DNA of 64,000 nucleotides from CAYNEO01 sp964396245 (GTDB taxonomy: Bacteria > Zixibacteria > MSB-5A5 > GN15 > FEB-12), in assembly GCA_964396245.1 (NCBI GenBank), contig CAYNEO010000011.1, positions 1 through 64,000 on the forward strand. The letters run 5' to 3'. The notes below the pieces were generated by a model. That model saw only the letters and a program-made list of their open reading frames with translations. It ran no database searches and was not told the DNA's origin. The translations under genes and the position numbers were made by a program. This document shows, piece by piece, positions 52,809 through 60,934 of the stretch. Each line of letters starts with the position of its first letter. The stretch's first letter is position 1.

Positions 52809-53180
52809 CTAACCTGAGGGCGTCCCCTGGTGAAAGACCATACGCCAGGAACCGTTGATGAGCTTCCAGATAGAGCTACGTAAAGAACGAATGCCGCCTT
52901 CTCGCCTGTCCAATGTGGCAGTTGCGCGGTATGTGACCAGAGCAACGTCGGGCGCCAGTTGCAGCAGCTTGAAGTCGGCTATAGATAAACGGATGGGTGA
53001 CTCGGTGGCGAGTTCTTCGAGGATAGCCTGCTTGTTATAGATTCGGCCGCCGCTTCCGAATTCGACGAATTCATCGGCGAGCAGTTCGGCAATTTTCGCA
53101 GGAGAGCGACGGACCTCGGGTTTGAGCAGATCTTGCTCGAGGCGGAGGAGCAGTTGTTCGAGGGTTTCTTCGGTTTCCAT
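52809..53180 (-). CDS. DUF4440-type NTF2-fold protein
   Basis: 123 residues from ATG 53180 (GAAGG upstream). E-L-L-A-D-E-F-V-E-F-G-S-G-G-R-I-Y followed by an N-K-Q-A-I-L-E-E-L helix is the DUF4440 start; the end is S-S-I-W-K-L-I-N-G-S-W-R-M-V-F-H-Q-G-T. Such proteins are small cytosolic pockets with no settled function. It follows the YiiX-like gene by 19 bases on the same strand, so both are likely on one transcript. Confidence 0.88.
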   Translation of the reverse strand: METEETLEQLLLRLEQDLLKPEVRRSPAKIAELLADEFVEFGSGGRIYNKQAILEELATESPIRLSIADFKLLQLAPDVALVTYRATATLDRREGGIRSLRSSIWKLINGSWRMVFHQGTPSG

Positions 53181-53199
53181 GATTGCAACCTTCGATATT

Positions 53200-53814
53200 T
53201 TAGTGTTCGGCAACCGTCTGCAACTGCCCAGAGGAGAACATCTGTGCAGGCGAAATAACTGTCTCGTTGATCGGGATACTATCCCCGTATCGTTCCCTCA
53301 TCGTGGCTTTGACTACCGGTTCGGACAGATCGAAGTCTTGCAGCTTCTGTAAGTCGCCGATACGGATGCCGAGACCACGATCATAGATTTTCCATACGAG
53401 TTCCGAGCAATATACGCGATCATCAGACCACTCGAATGTGAGATCGTAGGGTTTTCCTTCAAATTCCTTTGCTGCTTGACGGAGTTTCGAGATTCTCTCA
53501 GGAGTGAGGATTGTCTCGGCGTCCCGGAGACGTTTGACGACATAGTGACTACCCTCACCACGTGCTGTCCACTTGTCCAGTGGCGTATACCGCACTGTCT
53601 TTATTGCTTCATAGACGTACGGCTTGCCGTCCCGAATAGATATAATCCCCATATGGCTGTATTTGGAATGGGTTGCCTTTTGAATAGCGGCACTCTGTGC
53701 CGATTTTGAGGTCTGGAAGATGATGTCGCCGTCTTTAACCGCGTCCTGCAACCGGTCAGTACAGCCGGCAAAAATGAGCAGAATAACGTTCAAATACAAT
53801 AGCAGCCTTTTCAT
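53200..53814 (-). CDS. YiiX/YebB-like NlpC/P60-superfamily lipoprotein
   Basis: 204 residues. Lipobox F-A-G-C gives Cys-18. DGDIIFQTSKSAQS, then KYSHMGII, holds the catalytic His, and VYCSELVW the catalytic Cys, in the permuted order of YiiX-type papain-fold hydrolases. These cleave amide or thioester bonds, possibly in peptidoglycan or lipids; the substrate is unknown. It is upstream of a DUF4440 gene. A GTGA-N6-TCAC dyad lies about 80-95 bases before the start. Confidence 0.88.
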   Translation of the reverse strand: MKRLLLYLNVILLIFAGCTDRLQDAVKDGDIIFQTSKSAQSAAIQKATHSKYSHMGIISIRDGKPYVYEAIKTVRYTPLDKWTARGEGSHYVVKRLRDAETILTPERISKLRQAAKEFEGKPYDLTFEWSDDRVYCSELVWKIYDRGLGIRIGDLQKLQDFDLSEPVVKATMRERYGDSIPINETVISPAQMFSSGQLQTVAEH

Positions 53815-53895
53815 CCTATCCCCTTGGCTTCCGGGACTGATCTATAACTGGTTGCGCTTGGATAAGCTAACGCGACCGGTTTTATCAATCAAGTG

Positions 53896-53909
53896 GTGAT
53901 TTGCGTCAC
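53896..53909. promoter_or_regulatory. CRP/FNR-type dyad
   Basis: GTGA-TTTGCG-TCAC is a perfect match to the half sites of CRP-family operators. It lies between two minus-strand genes and before the YiiX-like gene, with a TTGATT about 25 bases nearer the gene. No CRP-family gene is in the window. Confidence 0.3.
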
Positions 53910-53986
53910 ATCAATTTCTATTGCATCAGGATTGTGTCGTTCATGGTAGATTACAGCTCCACGAATACGAGTATATCTGATTCGTA

Positions 53987-55330
53987 TCACGAAGCGTTGC
54001 CAACAGCGGCCGGGATGATTCGATACTTCAAAAGGTCGTACTGCTGATCCCAAAGATCTGGTCGTACGAAGTAGTCACCGGTGAAGACAACGACCATCTG
54101 CAGGCTCTCGAAGACAAAGATGCTGTTGCCGCCGTTGCCAAAGGCATAGTAGACATCGATAGCACCCACCGGCGTTGCCCACTCGTAAACCCACCAGTTG
54201 TAGCCGTAGTGACTGCGAAATGCCGTAGTCGAGCGTGTCACCCAGTCTTCCGCGACGATTCGATTGCCTTGCCACATACCGCCGTCGAGGTACATCTGAC
54301 CGATCTTGGCCATATCGATTCCCCTGAGCTCCAGCTTTCCCGAAATCATGGAGCTGTTAACCGGGTTCCATCCGCTCCAACTGTAATATGCCATGCCCAG
54401 GGGTTCGAACACGTGAGCGGCGGCGAATTGCGGCAGAGGCATTTGCGCCTCTCTTTCCACGACGTGCCCGGCCAGACGATCACAAAGGCTCTCGTAGTTC
54501 AGATATGTTCCCGGGGAAAAAGCGACCGGCAAATCGAGGTAGAACTTAATCCAGTCGCGGGGACCGATGTTATCGATCCAGAGTTCATAGTCTTCACCCT
54601 CGAGCAGGAAACCGGCGGTCATGGTCAACAGGTGTTTCAGGGTGATCTCTGCCTTCCACGACGACCAGTTTCCGAAAGAGTCATATTCCGAAAAAAACGG
54701 ATAGAGTGGCTCTTCGATACTGCTGATAAACCCGCTGTCGATAGCGATACCCATCAGACAGGAGGTGATGGACTTCTCGGCCGAGTAGATGTTCATAGAA
54801 GTATTGCGGCCGGCGCCGTTGAAATAATTCTCGAATGCGAGCTTACCGTTCCTGACGATCAGAAGGCTGTTGATCTTGGGATACGTACCCTTCTCGATAT
54901 CCGCCGCAACGGATCGAATTTCCGACGGATCGATATTCTCGGCAATGAGACTGCTCGTTTCCCAGCCTTCGATCTGCAAACCGGTCACCTGTATGGCGAA
55001 TTCCTGCGAGACGCTCCCCGCGTGGTTGCTCGCCACGACCACTACTTTTGAATCAAAGTCACAATCCGATGTCGGCACCCAGGATATAAGGCCGCTCGAA
55101 GCATCGACAGTCATCCCGGCGGGCGCCTCGGTCAGGCTGAAAGTCGGCGCCGGATTGCCGGTTGCTACCACGGCATAGGTGTACTCTTGATTAATGGTGC
55201 CCTGCAGCGGGGCCTCCGAAACGATAGCGGGGCGGACCGGGCTGTTGTCGACGGATTTGTCGCATCCTTGAAGCAACATCAAGAGGAGGATTAGACCCCC
55301 AGAAACTTTTGACACCCTGACAGCGGACAT
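53987..55330 (-). CDS. Serine hydrolase (class C beta-lactamase/esterase family) lipoprotein
   Basis: 447 residues. Lipobox L-L-Q-G-C. Residues 32-110 are an Ig-like domain of the cadherin/putative-Ig kind (EAPLQGTINQEYTYAV ... GLISWVPTSDCDF). Then comes the beta-lactamase-type fold with the S-x-x-K motif SAEK in MNIYSAEKSITS and a tyrosine motif in YLNYESL; the third motif is probably GNGGNS. Family members are esterases, D-Ala carboxypeptidases or 6-aminohexanoate hydrolases. A true beta-lactamase role is not implied. Envelope-located. Confidence 0.9.
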   Translation of the reverse strand: MSAVRVSKVSGGLILLLMLLQGCDKSVDNSPVRPAIVSEAPLQGTINQEYTYAVVATGNPAPTFSLTEAPAGMTVDASSGLISWVPTSDCDFDSKVVVVASNHAGSVSQEFAIQVTGLQIEGWETSSLIAENIDPSEIRSVAADIEKGTYPKINSLLIVRNGKLAFENYFNGAGRNTSMNIYSAEKSITSCLMGIAIDSGFISSIEEPLYPFFSEYDSFGNWSSWKAEITLKHLLTMTAGFLLEGEDYELWIDNIGPRDWIKFYLDLPVAFSPGTYLNYESLCDRLAGHVVEREAQMPLPQFAAAHVFEPLGMAYYSWSGWNPVNSSMISGKLELRGIDMAKIGQMYLDGGMWQGNRIVAEDWVTRSTTAFRSHYGYNWWVYEWATPVGAIDVYYAFGNGGNSIFVFESLQMVVVFTGDYFVRPDLWDQQYDLLKYRIIPAAVGNAS

Positions 55331-55477
55331 AATCGCAATGCGACCCTATCGTTTAGCCGAATTCGCCTTGTCTATATCACATACGGTGCGGAAGACGAAA
55401 TGATTCCAGGCAATCAGGGAGTAACGACGTGAGGCTGATTGGTGGGGAGCTAGTCCTTTCGCACGACAGCGTATAAA

Positions 55478-55951
55478 TCACCGCACCCTGACCACTCTCG
55501 TACCGGCTATGCGGTCACCGAATCGGGCGTTGTCCGGTGACTTTGTGATAAGCACGACCCCGAGAATGTTCAACACCGGCAGACTGTCCACGACACGAAG
55601 CGCGTTCCTCACAATGCTCCTGGTGAGTCCCGGCTTCCGGCCCTCGATGCTCATCACCCGGATGCCAACCGCCAACTTGCCCAGGGTCGCTCCGGCAAGA
55701 CCTTCCAGAAGGATGAAATAGAGGACAATCATTGCCAGAAAGACAAGGCAAATGGGGTCGGTCACGAACCACCCGCTGGCCCACCGATGGTCGCTTACAC
55801 CCATTATCCACGTACCCTTGACTATCCTCGTTACCGGAAAGAACAACAGGCTCAGAATGGCGAAATCAAGGACAAGGGCCTTGAACCGCGGCCACAGACC
55901 GGCGAACTGGTGATTGTCGGAAGACGGTGAGCCCGGCATAGGTTGCCTCAA
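55478..55951 (-). CDS. RDD-family membrane protein
   Basis: 157 residues with three helices. The family name comes from an R-D-D near the start; here the equivalent segment is WPRFKALVLDFAI, which keeps the Asp in helix 1. GATLGKLAVGIRVMSIEG is the strongly conserved middle, and AGTRVVRV ends the protein. RDD proteins act in salt or ion stress in some species, but the family is broad. Confidence 0.88.
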   Translation of the reverse strand: MRQPMPGSPSSDNHQFAGLWPRFKALVLDFAILSLLFFPVTRIVKGTWIMGVSDHRWASGWFVTDPICLVFLAMIVLYFILLEGLAGATLGKLAVGIRVMSIEGRKPGLTRSIVRNALRVVDSLPVLNILGVVLITKSPDNARFGDRIAGTRVVRVR

Positions 55952-56118
55952 ATCCCGCTTGGCTGAGATTATGATTCAACTAACGGAACGCTCCTGTAAT
56001 ATCAGATATTTACGGCACAGATGCACTAGATTTGGCATCAAAAGTAGTGCGGATTTTGAGATCTAGCGGTAACGGGTAGGAGCACATGATCGGCGCCATC
56101 CGCTGGCGGCACTGTCAA

Positions 56119-58596
56119 CTAACGGCTGAACTCAATCCGCCGGTTGTCCTCGGAAAACACGCCGATTCCGGCCACCGCAACGGCACAGTGCAAGACTTTG
56201 AGAGTGCGGCTTGCCTGTGTAAATTCGACGACATCCTTGCAGTCATCAATGACCGTCTCCGATTTCCATACAGAATCCTGCGGGGAGAGTCCTACCGACA
56301 ACCGGTCTCCGCCGGCGGATGTGTACTTGTATTTCAAGGAGCCATCTGACGAGTTCGGTGTTGATTTCGCAAGCGACCATGAGGCAACCGGAATGAGGTT
56401 CAACAGGGCTCCGCCGGTTCCGGTTGCGCTTCTAATCCAGTCACCGGAGCGCGCGATACCGCCGGTGGCCTTCAACCGGCCTTTCACTGAATTCAACTCC
56501 ACGATCTCCGGATCTTTGCCGGAGAACGTGATTTGCCTGATTCCCGTCGGTCGCAGATCGACGCCGCCGCCCACCGACGCTATGAAGTTGGATGATATCT
56601 TCAGTTCGTTATAGTCATCTATATCAGACTGATACCTGGCTGCCTGCAGCTGCCATCTTGCTGCGAGCCGGTTATACTCATCGGTGAGCCTGTTTTGCTG
56701 TGCGACAGCATTGCTATCCCGTAAGTCAAGCGACTTCTCCCCTTCTTCAATCAGCTGTTTGAGCGAATCCAGTTTGCGGTCATAGGAACCGATCTTGTTG
56801 TCGTAATTGTCGGCCCGAGACTTCATCTTCTGATATTCAACCGAGTTGAGTTCTTCCAGGTCGAGTTGCTTGGAATACTCGTCGGCAACCGCCAGGTACT
56901 GCCTGTCGCTGTCGTCGGGCAAGCACTTATCCAGAAGATCGGAAATGTAGTACACTTTGGAACTGACGCGAATGCCCTCTGCATCAGGTCTCGAAAGTTC
57001 CGGAAACGCAGCGCCGGTAACCGCCAGCATTTTCTTGGTCTTCTTTGGAGTGGAGAATCCCGGAATCTTCACCGACAGCAATTCCTCTAGTTCAACTTTT
57101 TCGTTAATCCTCATTCCTCGCAACCAGTTTACCAGCGACATGATTCGTCCGAGCGTGCTGAGTTCCCGGAATGTCCTGAACGCCCGCTCGTATTGTGCGA
57201 AGTTGTGGTTCAAATGGCTGATCGCACTTCGCACGGCGGGGTTGACGTCGGTTGGCTTGTCCATTCGCTCGACATCGGCCCAGAACTGATTTCTCGCAAC
57301 CGCACCGATAGAGCCGTCACTGACCGTGCTGATGGAATCGGGATAGAACCAATACCGTATGAAGGTGTGGCTCGAATCGGTATGGCCGATGAGCAACCGC
57401 TCGTCCTGTGTCAGGAAGTCCGGGACATATTGAGTGATCCTGTCTTTGACGAGCCGGTGGGTGTTGGGATCAAGCCCGGTGGAGAGGGTTTTGAAGAGCT
57501 TATCGGCTTCGAGGATGACAGAGCCCGCGTGCGTATTCTCCAGGTGGCCGCCGAAGTTTACCTTTGCGTATCTATTATCCTCATGCCTGTCCAGGCTGAC
57601 GTAGGGAGGATTGTTGCCGTAGTGAAAGACCGATCGATAGACAACCGCCAGGTCCGCCAGACTCACGCGCTTGCCTGCCAGAGTCTGGTCGTTAGCCTTC
57701 CTTCCGTAGAAATACAGATCGTTAGCCGGGTCTACTTCGACCGCCTCCAGCCTTACCCCCTCGTCAAGAAATCTTTTGATAGCCGCAAGGTCGATCGATT
57801 TGCGTTTCGGCTCAAGTTCCAGGTCCTCGACGGCAAATGATGTCGGCGTGGTGTTCAACCGCAGTTCTGTTTTGCCGTATTTGTTCAGAAAGACATACAC
57901 TTCGATGGAATCGATTTGTGTATGTTTGCTGTTAATGACGTCGTTGATCGCAAGACGAATCACCGGTTGGTTCAGATCGAAACTCTCTTTGGCATCTGTG
58001 CCTGGCACGAACAGTCTGATTTTCGACTGGTTGTAATACAATTGGTACTGACCCTCACGGAACAGCGCCACCCACGCCGGTTGTTCCGAACCGACGGGAT
58101 AGTGATTCGTGATATTGACAAGCGGAAGCGTATCGGGACCATTCAGCGACATTACGACGTCGTTACAGAGAATGGAATAGGGTTCAAGGTACGGCTGCAC
58201 CACTCCCTGGTAGTCTTCCGAATATGACGGTATCTCCGAGACAACGGTGCCTATCGTTTTGTTCCCGTGCGTGAATACAGCCGTATCTACCAATCCGCCA
58301 TAATTGATCGTGACCCAGTTACTTGGTATCCAGCCGTCAGCCGACGATGTCAGCGCGGCGCCGTTGAGAATTTGTTCGCCCTTGTACATCCAGGCGACGA
58401 GTACCGCCGCGATAGCAAGTAAAGCTACCAGAGCCAGAGCTGATCGACCGAAAACGAAACCGCGCGATGCATTGTGGTAGAACACTGTCTCACACCGTGG
58501 ACAGGATATGCGCACTCTCCGCTTTGTCGCGGGAATCTGAAGTCTTGTGTTACATTGTGGACAGCGAATCTGCTCCCCGAGGTTGTCATCGGCCAT
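56119..58596 (-). CDS. Large membrane protein with N-terminal zinc ribbon, unknown function
   Basis: 825 residues. Residues 10-40 are a zinc ribbon (IRCPQCNTRLQIPATKRR ... ISCPRCETVF, two C-x2-C knuckles), like MJ0042-type fingers. One membrane helix follows (about 53-70). The remaining 750 residues are extracytoplasmic, if orientation follows the ribbon, and include a charged coiled coil at about 615-690. No domain recognised. The downstream edge shows nothing unusual. The repeat-protein gene (58600-59358) ends three bases before its ATG, so the pair is one operon. Confidence 0.8.
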   Translation of the reverse strand: MADDNLGEQIRCPQCNTRLQIPATKRRVRISCPRCETVFYHNASRGFVFGRSALALVALLAIAAVLVAWMYKGEQILNGAALTSSADGWIPSNWVTINYGGLVDTAVFTHGNKTIGTVVSEIPSYSEDYQGVVQPYLEPYSILCNDVVMSLNGPDTLPLVNITNHYPVGSEQPAWVALFREGQYQLYYNQSKIRLFVPGTDAKESFDLNQPVIRLAINDVINSKHTQIDSIEVYVFLNKYGKTELRLNTTPTSFAVEDLELEPKRKSIDLAAIKRFLDEGVRLEAVEVDPANDLYFYGRKANDQTLAGKRVSLADLAVVYRSVFHYGNNPPYVSLDRHEDNRYAKVNFGGHLENTHAGSVILEADKLFKTLSTGLDPNTHRLVKDRITQYVPDFLTQDERLLIGHTDSSHTFIRYWFYPDSISTVSDGSIGAVARNQFWADVERMDKPTDVNPAVRSAISHLNHNFAQYERAFRTFRELSTLGRIMSLVNWLRGMRINEKVELEELLSVKIPGFSTPKKTKKMLAVTGAAFPELSRPDAEGIRVSSKVYYISDLLDKCLPDDSDRQYLAVADEYSKQLDLEELNSVEYQKMKSRADNYDNKIGSYDRKLDSLKQLIEEGEKSLDLRDSNAVAQQNRLTDEYNRLAARWQLQAARYQSDIDDYNELKISSNFIASVGGGVDLRPTGIRQITFSGKDPEIVELNSVKGRLKATGGIARSGDWIRSATGTGGALLNLIPVASWSLAKSTPNSSDGSLKYKYTSAGGDRLSVGLSPQDSVWKSETVIDDCKDVVEFTQASRTLKVLHCAVAVAGIGVFSEDNRRIEFSR

Positions 58597-58599
58597 CTG

Positions 58600-59358
58600 T
58601 CATTCCTTCTCCATCTCTGTCGTGCCCCGGCTGGACCTCCACTCCTGTTTATCTATCATACTGTCCGGCATCTCCCGGACTCTTCGGACCGTTTGGATCG
58701 TTGTGTTCGCGGCGTCATGAGTGACCCGCTCGATCGACGGCAACAGCAGAACGCCAGAAGCCTGAGGTTCTCCTGCCGTCTGTACCTTTCGGACAGGGAT
58801 GACCGTAAATTCGCCGTTCTCATCAACAGCGTAGACGCGGTATCTATTTCCGTCTTTTTTGACAAGCCCGGCCGGATTCGATTCTCTATGTCCAAGACTG
58901 TCAACACGATATATGCGAATTTCCTGGCCGTTATCATCCCGCTCGATAATACCCGAAGGGCGAATATCTCCGAGTCCCAGTTGGATCAAACTGTAAATTG
59001 GGATTGTCTTGTCACTCGAATCCGCCCCCGCCTTCCGTGCCGATATCAGCTCATTCATTTCGGGATAGCAGACGTGGTAGACGCGACAGCTGCCTTGGTA
59101 TTCATCGTCATCGACTATGGCGTCCGGCGTGATACTCTTGAGACCGTTCTGACCAATGGCGTAAATCTGATATTCACCCGACTCGCTATCTTCATTGAAG
59201 ATGATGTCGTGTGTAATCTTTTCCGAACCTGAGCTATCGCCGGAATAAATTGAATTCTGGCCGGCAACCGAACTGATAGTGGCGCAGAGGTATGCAAGGA
59301 CCAGCGCCGCGTTCAAACTGATGGCTGCTGGAGAAAACCGATGAGATTTTGGCTTCAT
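58600..59358 (-). CDS. Exported protein with three internal repeats
   Basis: 252 residues from ATG 59358, where CGGAGGGG precedes; an upstream start at 59397 lacks one. A signal peptide ends near VAGQNS. Three repeats of about 40 residues have the frame x-Y-x-I-Y-x-V-D-x-x-G-x-x-x-x-x-P-x-x-x-V: EYQIYAIGQNGLKSITPDAI, EIRIYRVDSLGHRESNPAGL and RYRVYAVDENGEFTVIPVRK. This suggests a small repeat structure of beta hairpins. The C-terminus is charged. It shares a transcript with the zinc-ribbon protein; the two may form an envelope complex. Confidence 0.75.
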   Translation of the reverse strand: MKPKSHRFSPAAISLNAALVLAYLCATISSVAGQNSIYSGDSSGSEKITHDIIFNEDSESGEYQIYAIGQNGLKSITPDAIVDDDEYQGSCRVYHVCYPEMNELISARKAGADSSDKTIPIYSLIQLGLGDIRPSGIIERDDNGQEIRIYRVDSLGHRESNPAGLVKKDGNRYRVYAVDENGEFTVIPVRKVQTAGEPQASGVLLLPSIERVTHDAANTTIQTVRRVREMPDSMIDKQEWRSSRGTTEMEKE

Positions 59359-59508
59359 GAAGCCCCTCCGGAAAGTCAATCCCCTTATTTTTTGCAATAT
59401 AAATGTAGAGGTCCGCCCTTACAAGAGAAATGTAGCCAATCTCCCTCACATCCAGTGTGAGGACACTGCAGTCGCGCTACTCAATGGCCTTAGCAGCACG
59501 ATTTACCG

Positions 59509-59537
59509 TTGCAACGACGCGTCAGACAGACTATTAT
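59509..59537 (+). promoter_or_regulatory. Promoter of the flavoprotein pair
   Basis: TTGCAA (59509-59514) and TATTAT (59532-59537), 17 bases apart, about 38 bases before the ATG at 59576. Confidence 0.6.
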
Positions 59538-59575
59538 AAAGGGGTTCGGTTTCCCACGTAACCGAAAGGCACGAT

Positions 59576-60151
59576 ATGAGAGCAACGATATTTGACGGTT
59601 CCCGAACAGATGACAAATTTCTGACCGATATTCAATCGGTTGTCACAACCGAGCTATCATCGAGCGGCTGGGAAACCGAGTCGTTGATTCTCCGAGAGAT
59701 GAAAATAACTCACTGCGTCGGCTGTTTCCAGTGCGCCACGACTACGCCGGGTCTGTGCCGATTCAATGACGATGGTCGCTCGGTAGCGAAGAACTTCATC
59801 CAGAGTGATCTGGTCGTATTCCTTTCCCCCGTTACGTTCGGCGGTTATTCGTCCCAGCTCAAAAAGGCGCTGGATCGCATGATCTGCCTGATCTCTCCTT
59901 TCTTCACGAAAATCAAAGGAGAAACTCATCATAAGAAGCGTTACGACAAATATCCGCGCCTGCTGGGGCTGGGTGTTCTCCCCGGTGAGGACGAGCGGAG
60001 TGAACGGATATTTACCAAACTGCTCGAGCGTAACGCCATCAACATGCATGCCCCGACACATGAGGCCCTCGTGGTCATCCGCGATCGGTCCATTGACAGC
60101 GTTGGAGCGCAGATACAGCCACTCTTGAGCCGGCTCGGGATATCATCATGA
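59576..60151 (+). CDS. Iron-sulfur flavoprotein-like FMN reductase
   Basis: 191 residues. Flavodoxin-like fold of the NADPH-dependent FMN reductase family. The cysteines at 47, 50, 53 and 61 (C-x2-C-x2-C-x7-C in THCVGCFQCATTTPGLC) match the compact cluster motif of archaeal-type iron-sulfur flavoproteins (Isf), which hold a 4Fe-4S next to FMN. SPVTFGGYSSQLKKALDR is the flavin-binding strand and helix. It likely transfers single electrons or reduces oxygen species. The stop overlaps the next start (ATGA). Confidence 0.85.
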   Translation: MRATIFDGSRTDDKFLTDIQSVVTTELSSSGWETESLILREMKITHCVGCFQCATTTPGLCRFNDDGRSVAKNFIQSDLVVFLSPVTFGGYSSQLKKALDRMICLISPFFTKIKGETHHKKRYDKYPRLLGLGVLPGEDERSERIFTKLLERNAINMHAPTHEALVVIRDRSIDSVGAQIQPLLSRLGISS

Positions 60152-60828
60152 ACGGCGCCCGGAAAGTTCTGCTGATTGTCGGCAGTGCGAAACTCCAGCA
60201 GAGTACGTCGGAAGTACTCGGCAGCTACCTTCTTGACAAGCTCGTACGGAGAGGCTGGCAATCCGAAACTCGCTATGCGCACAAGACGATTCGACCGGGA
60301 GAAGCGCGATCCGCAGTGCTGGCATCGGTAGACGAAGCCGATCTCGTGATTCTCGCCGCTCCGTTGTTTGTCGATGCCCTGCCCTACCCGGTCACCGGTA
60401 TGCTCGAGCAAATTGCCGAGAACCGAGCCGGCAGGAACACTCGGACGGACCAGTCTCTGCTGTGCATTCTCAATTGCGGTTTCCCGGAAGCTCATCAAAA
60501 CGAGACGGCGATCGCGATTTGCCGTCAGTTTGCCCGTGAAACCGGTTTCGAATGGGCCGGCGGACTTGCCCTCGGCGCCGGCGAGGCAATCAACGGACGA
60601 AACTTGTTCAAAGTAAAGGGGCTGGCGCGAAACGTGATCAAGTCACTTGACCTGGCCGCACAGGCTCTTGCCGACGGTAAGCCGATTCCTCAGAAGGCTG
60701 TAGACCTTATGGCCAAACCGCTCATGCCCAGGTGGCTGTACATTCTAATGGGGACCTCCCGCTGGAAGCGCGAGGCGAAAACACATGGCATGCACAAGAA
60801 TCTTCTGGACCGGCCGTTTGAGGAATAG
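60148..60828 (+). CDS. Flavodoxin-fold NAD(P)H oxidoreductase
   Basis: 226 residues. VLLIVGSAKLQQSTSEVLGSYLL binds the FMN phosphate, and LILAAPLFVDALPYPVTGML the ring. The four-cysteine motif of the upstream partner is absent. It starts within the stop of that gene (ATGA overlap). The two probably work as a pair, one clustered and one simple flavoprotein. Substrate unknown. Confidence 0.85.
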   Translation: MNGARKVLLIVGSAKLQQSTSEVLGSYLLDKLVRRGWQSETRYAHKTIRPGEARSAVLASVDEADLVILAAPLFVDALPYPVTGMLEQIAENRAGRNTRTDQSLLCILNCGFPEAHQNETAIAICRQFARETGFEWAGGLALGAGEAINGRNLFKVKGLARNVIKSLDLAAQALADGKPIPQKAVDLMAKPLMPRWLYILMGTSRWKREAKTHGMHKNLLDRPFEE

Positions 60829-60840
60829 CGCGGGAGGACC

Positions 60841-60873
60841 GGCAGGCCGAGCATAAGCGTGCTGTGACCTGCC
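60841..60873 (+). terminator. Hairpin after the flavoprotein pair
   Basis: GGCAGG pairs with CCTGCC and AGCA with TGCT inside, followed by TTGAATTATT. A weak terminator. Confidence 0.45.
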
Positions 60874-60934
60874 TTGAATTATTGTCTGTCCGCCGGCTTT
60901 GTAACACAATCCCCCGGCGCGCCCGGTCGCCTGA

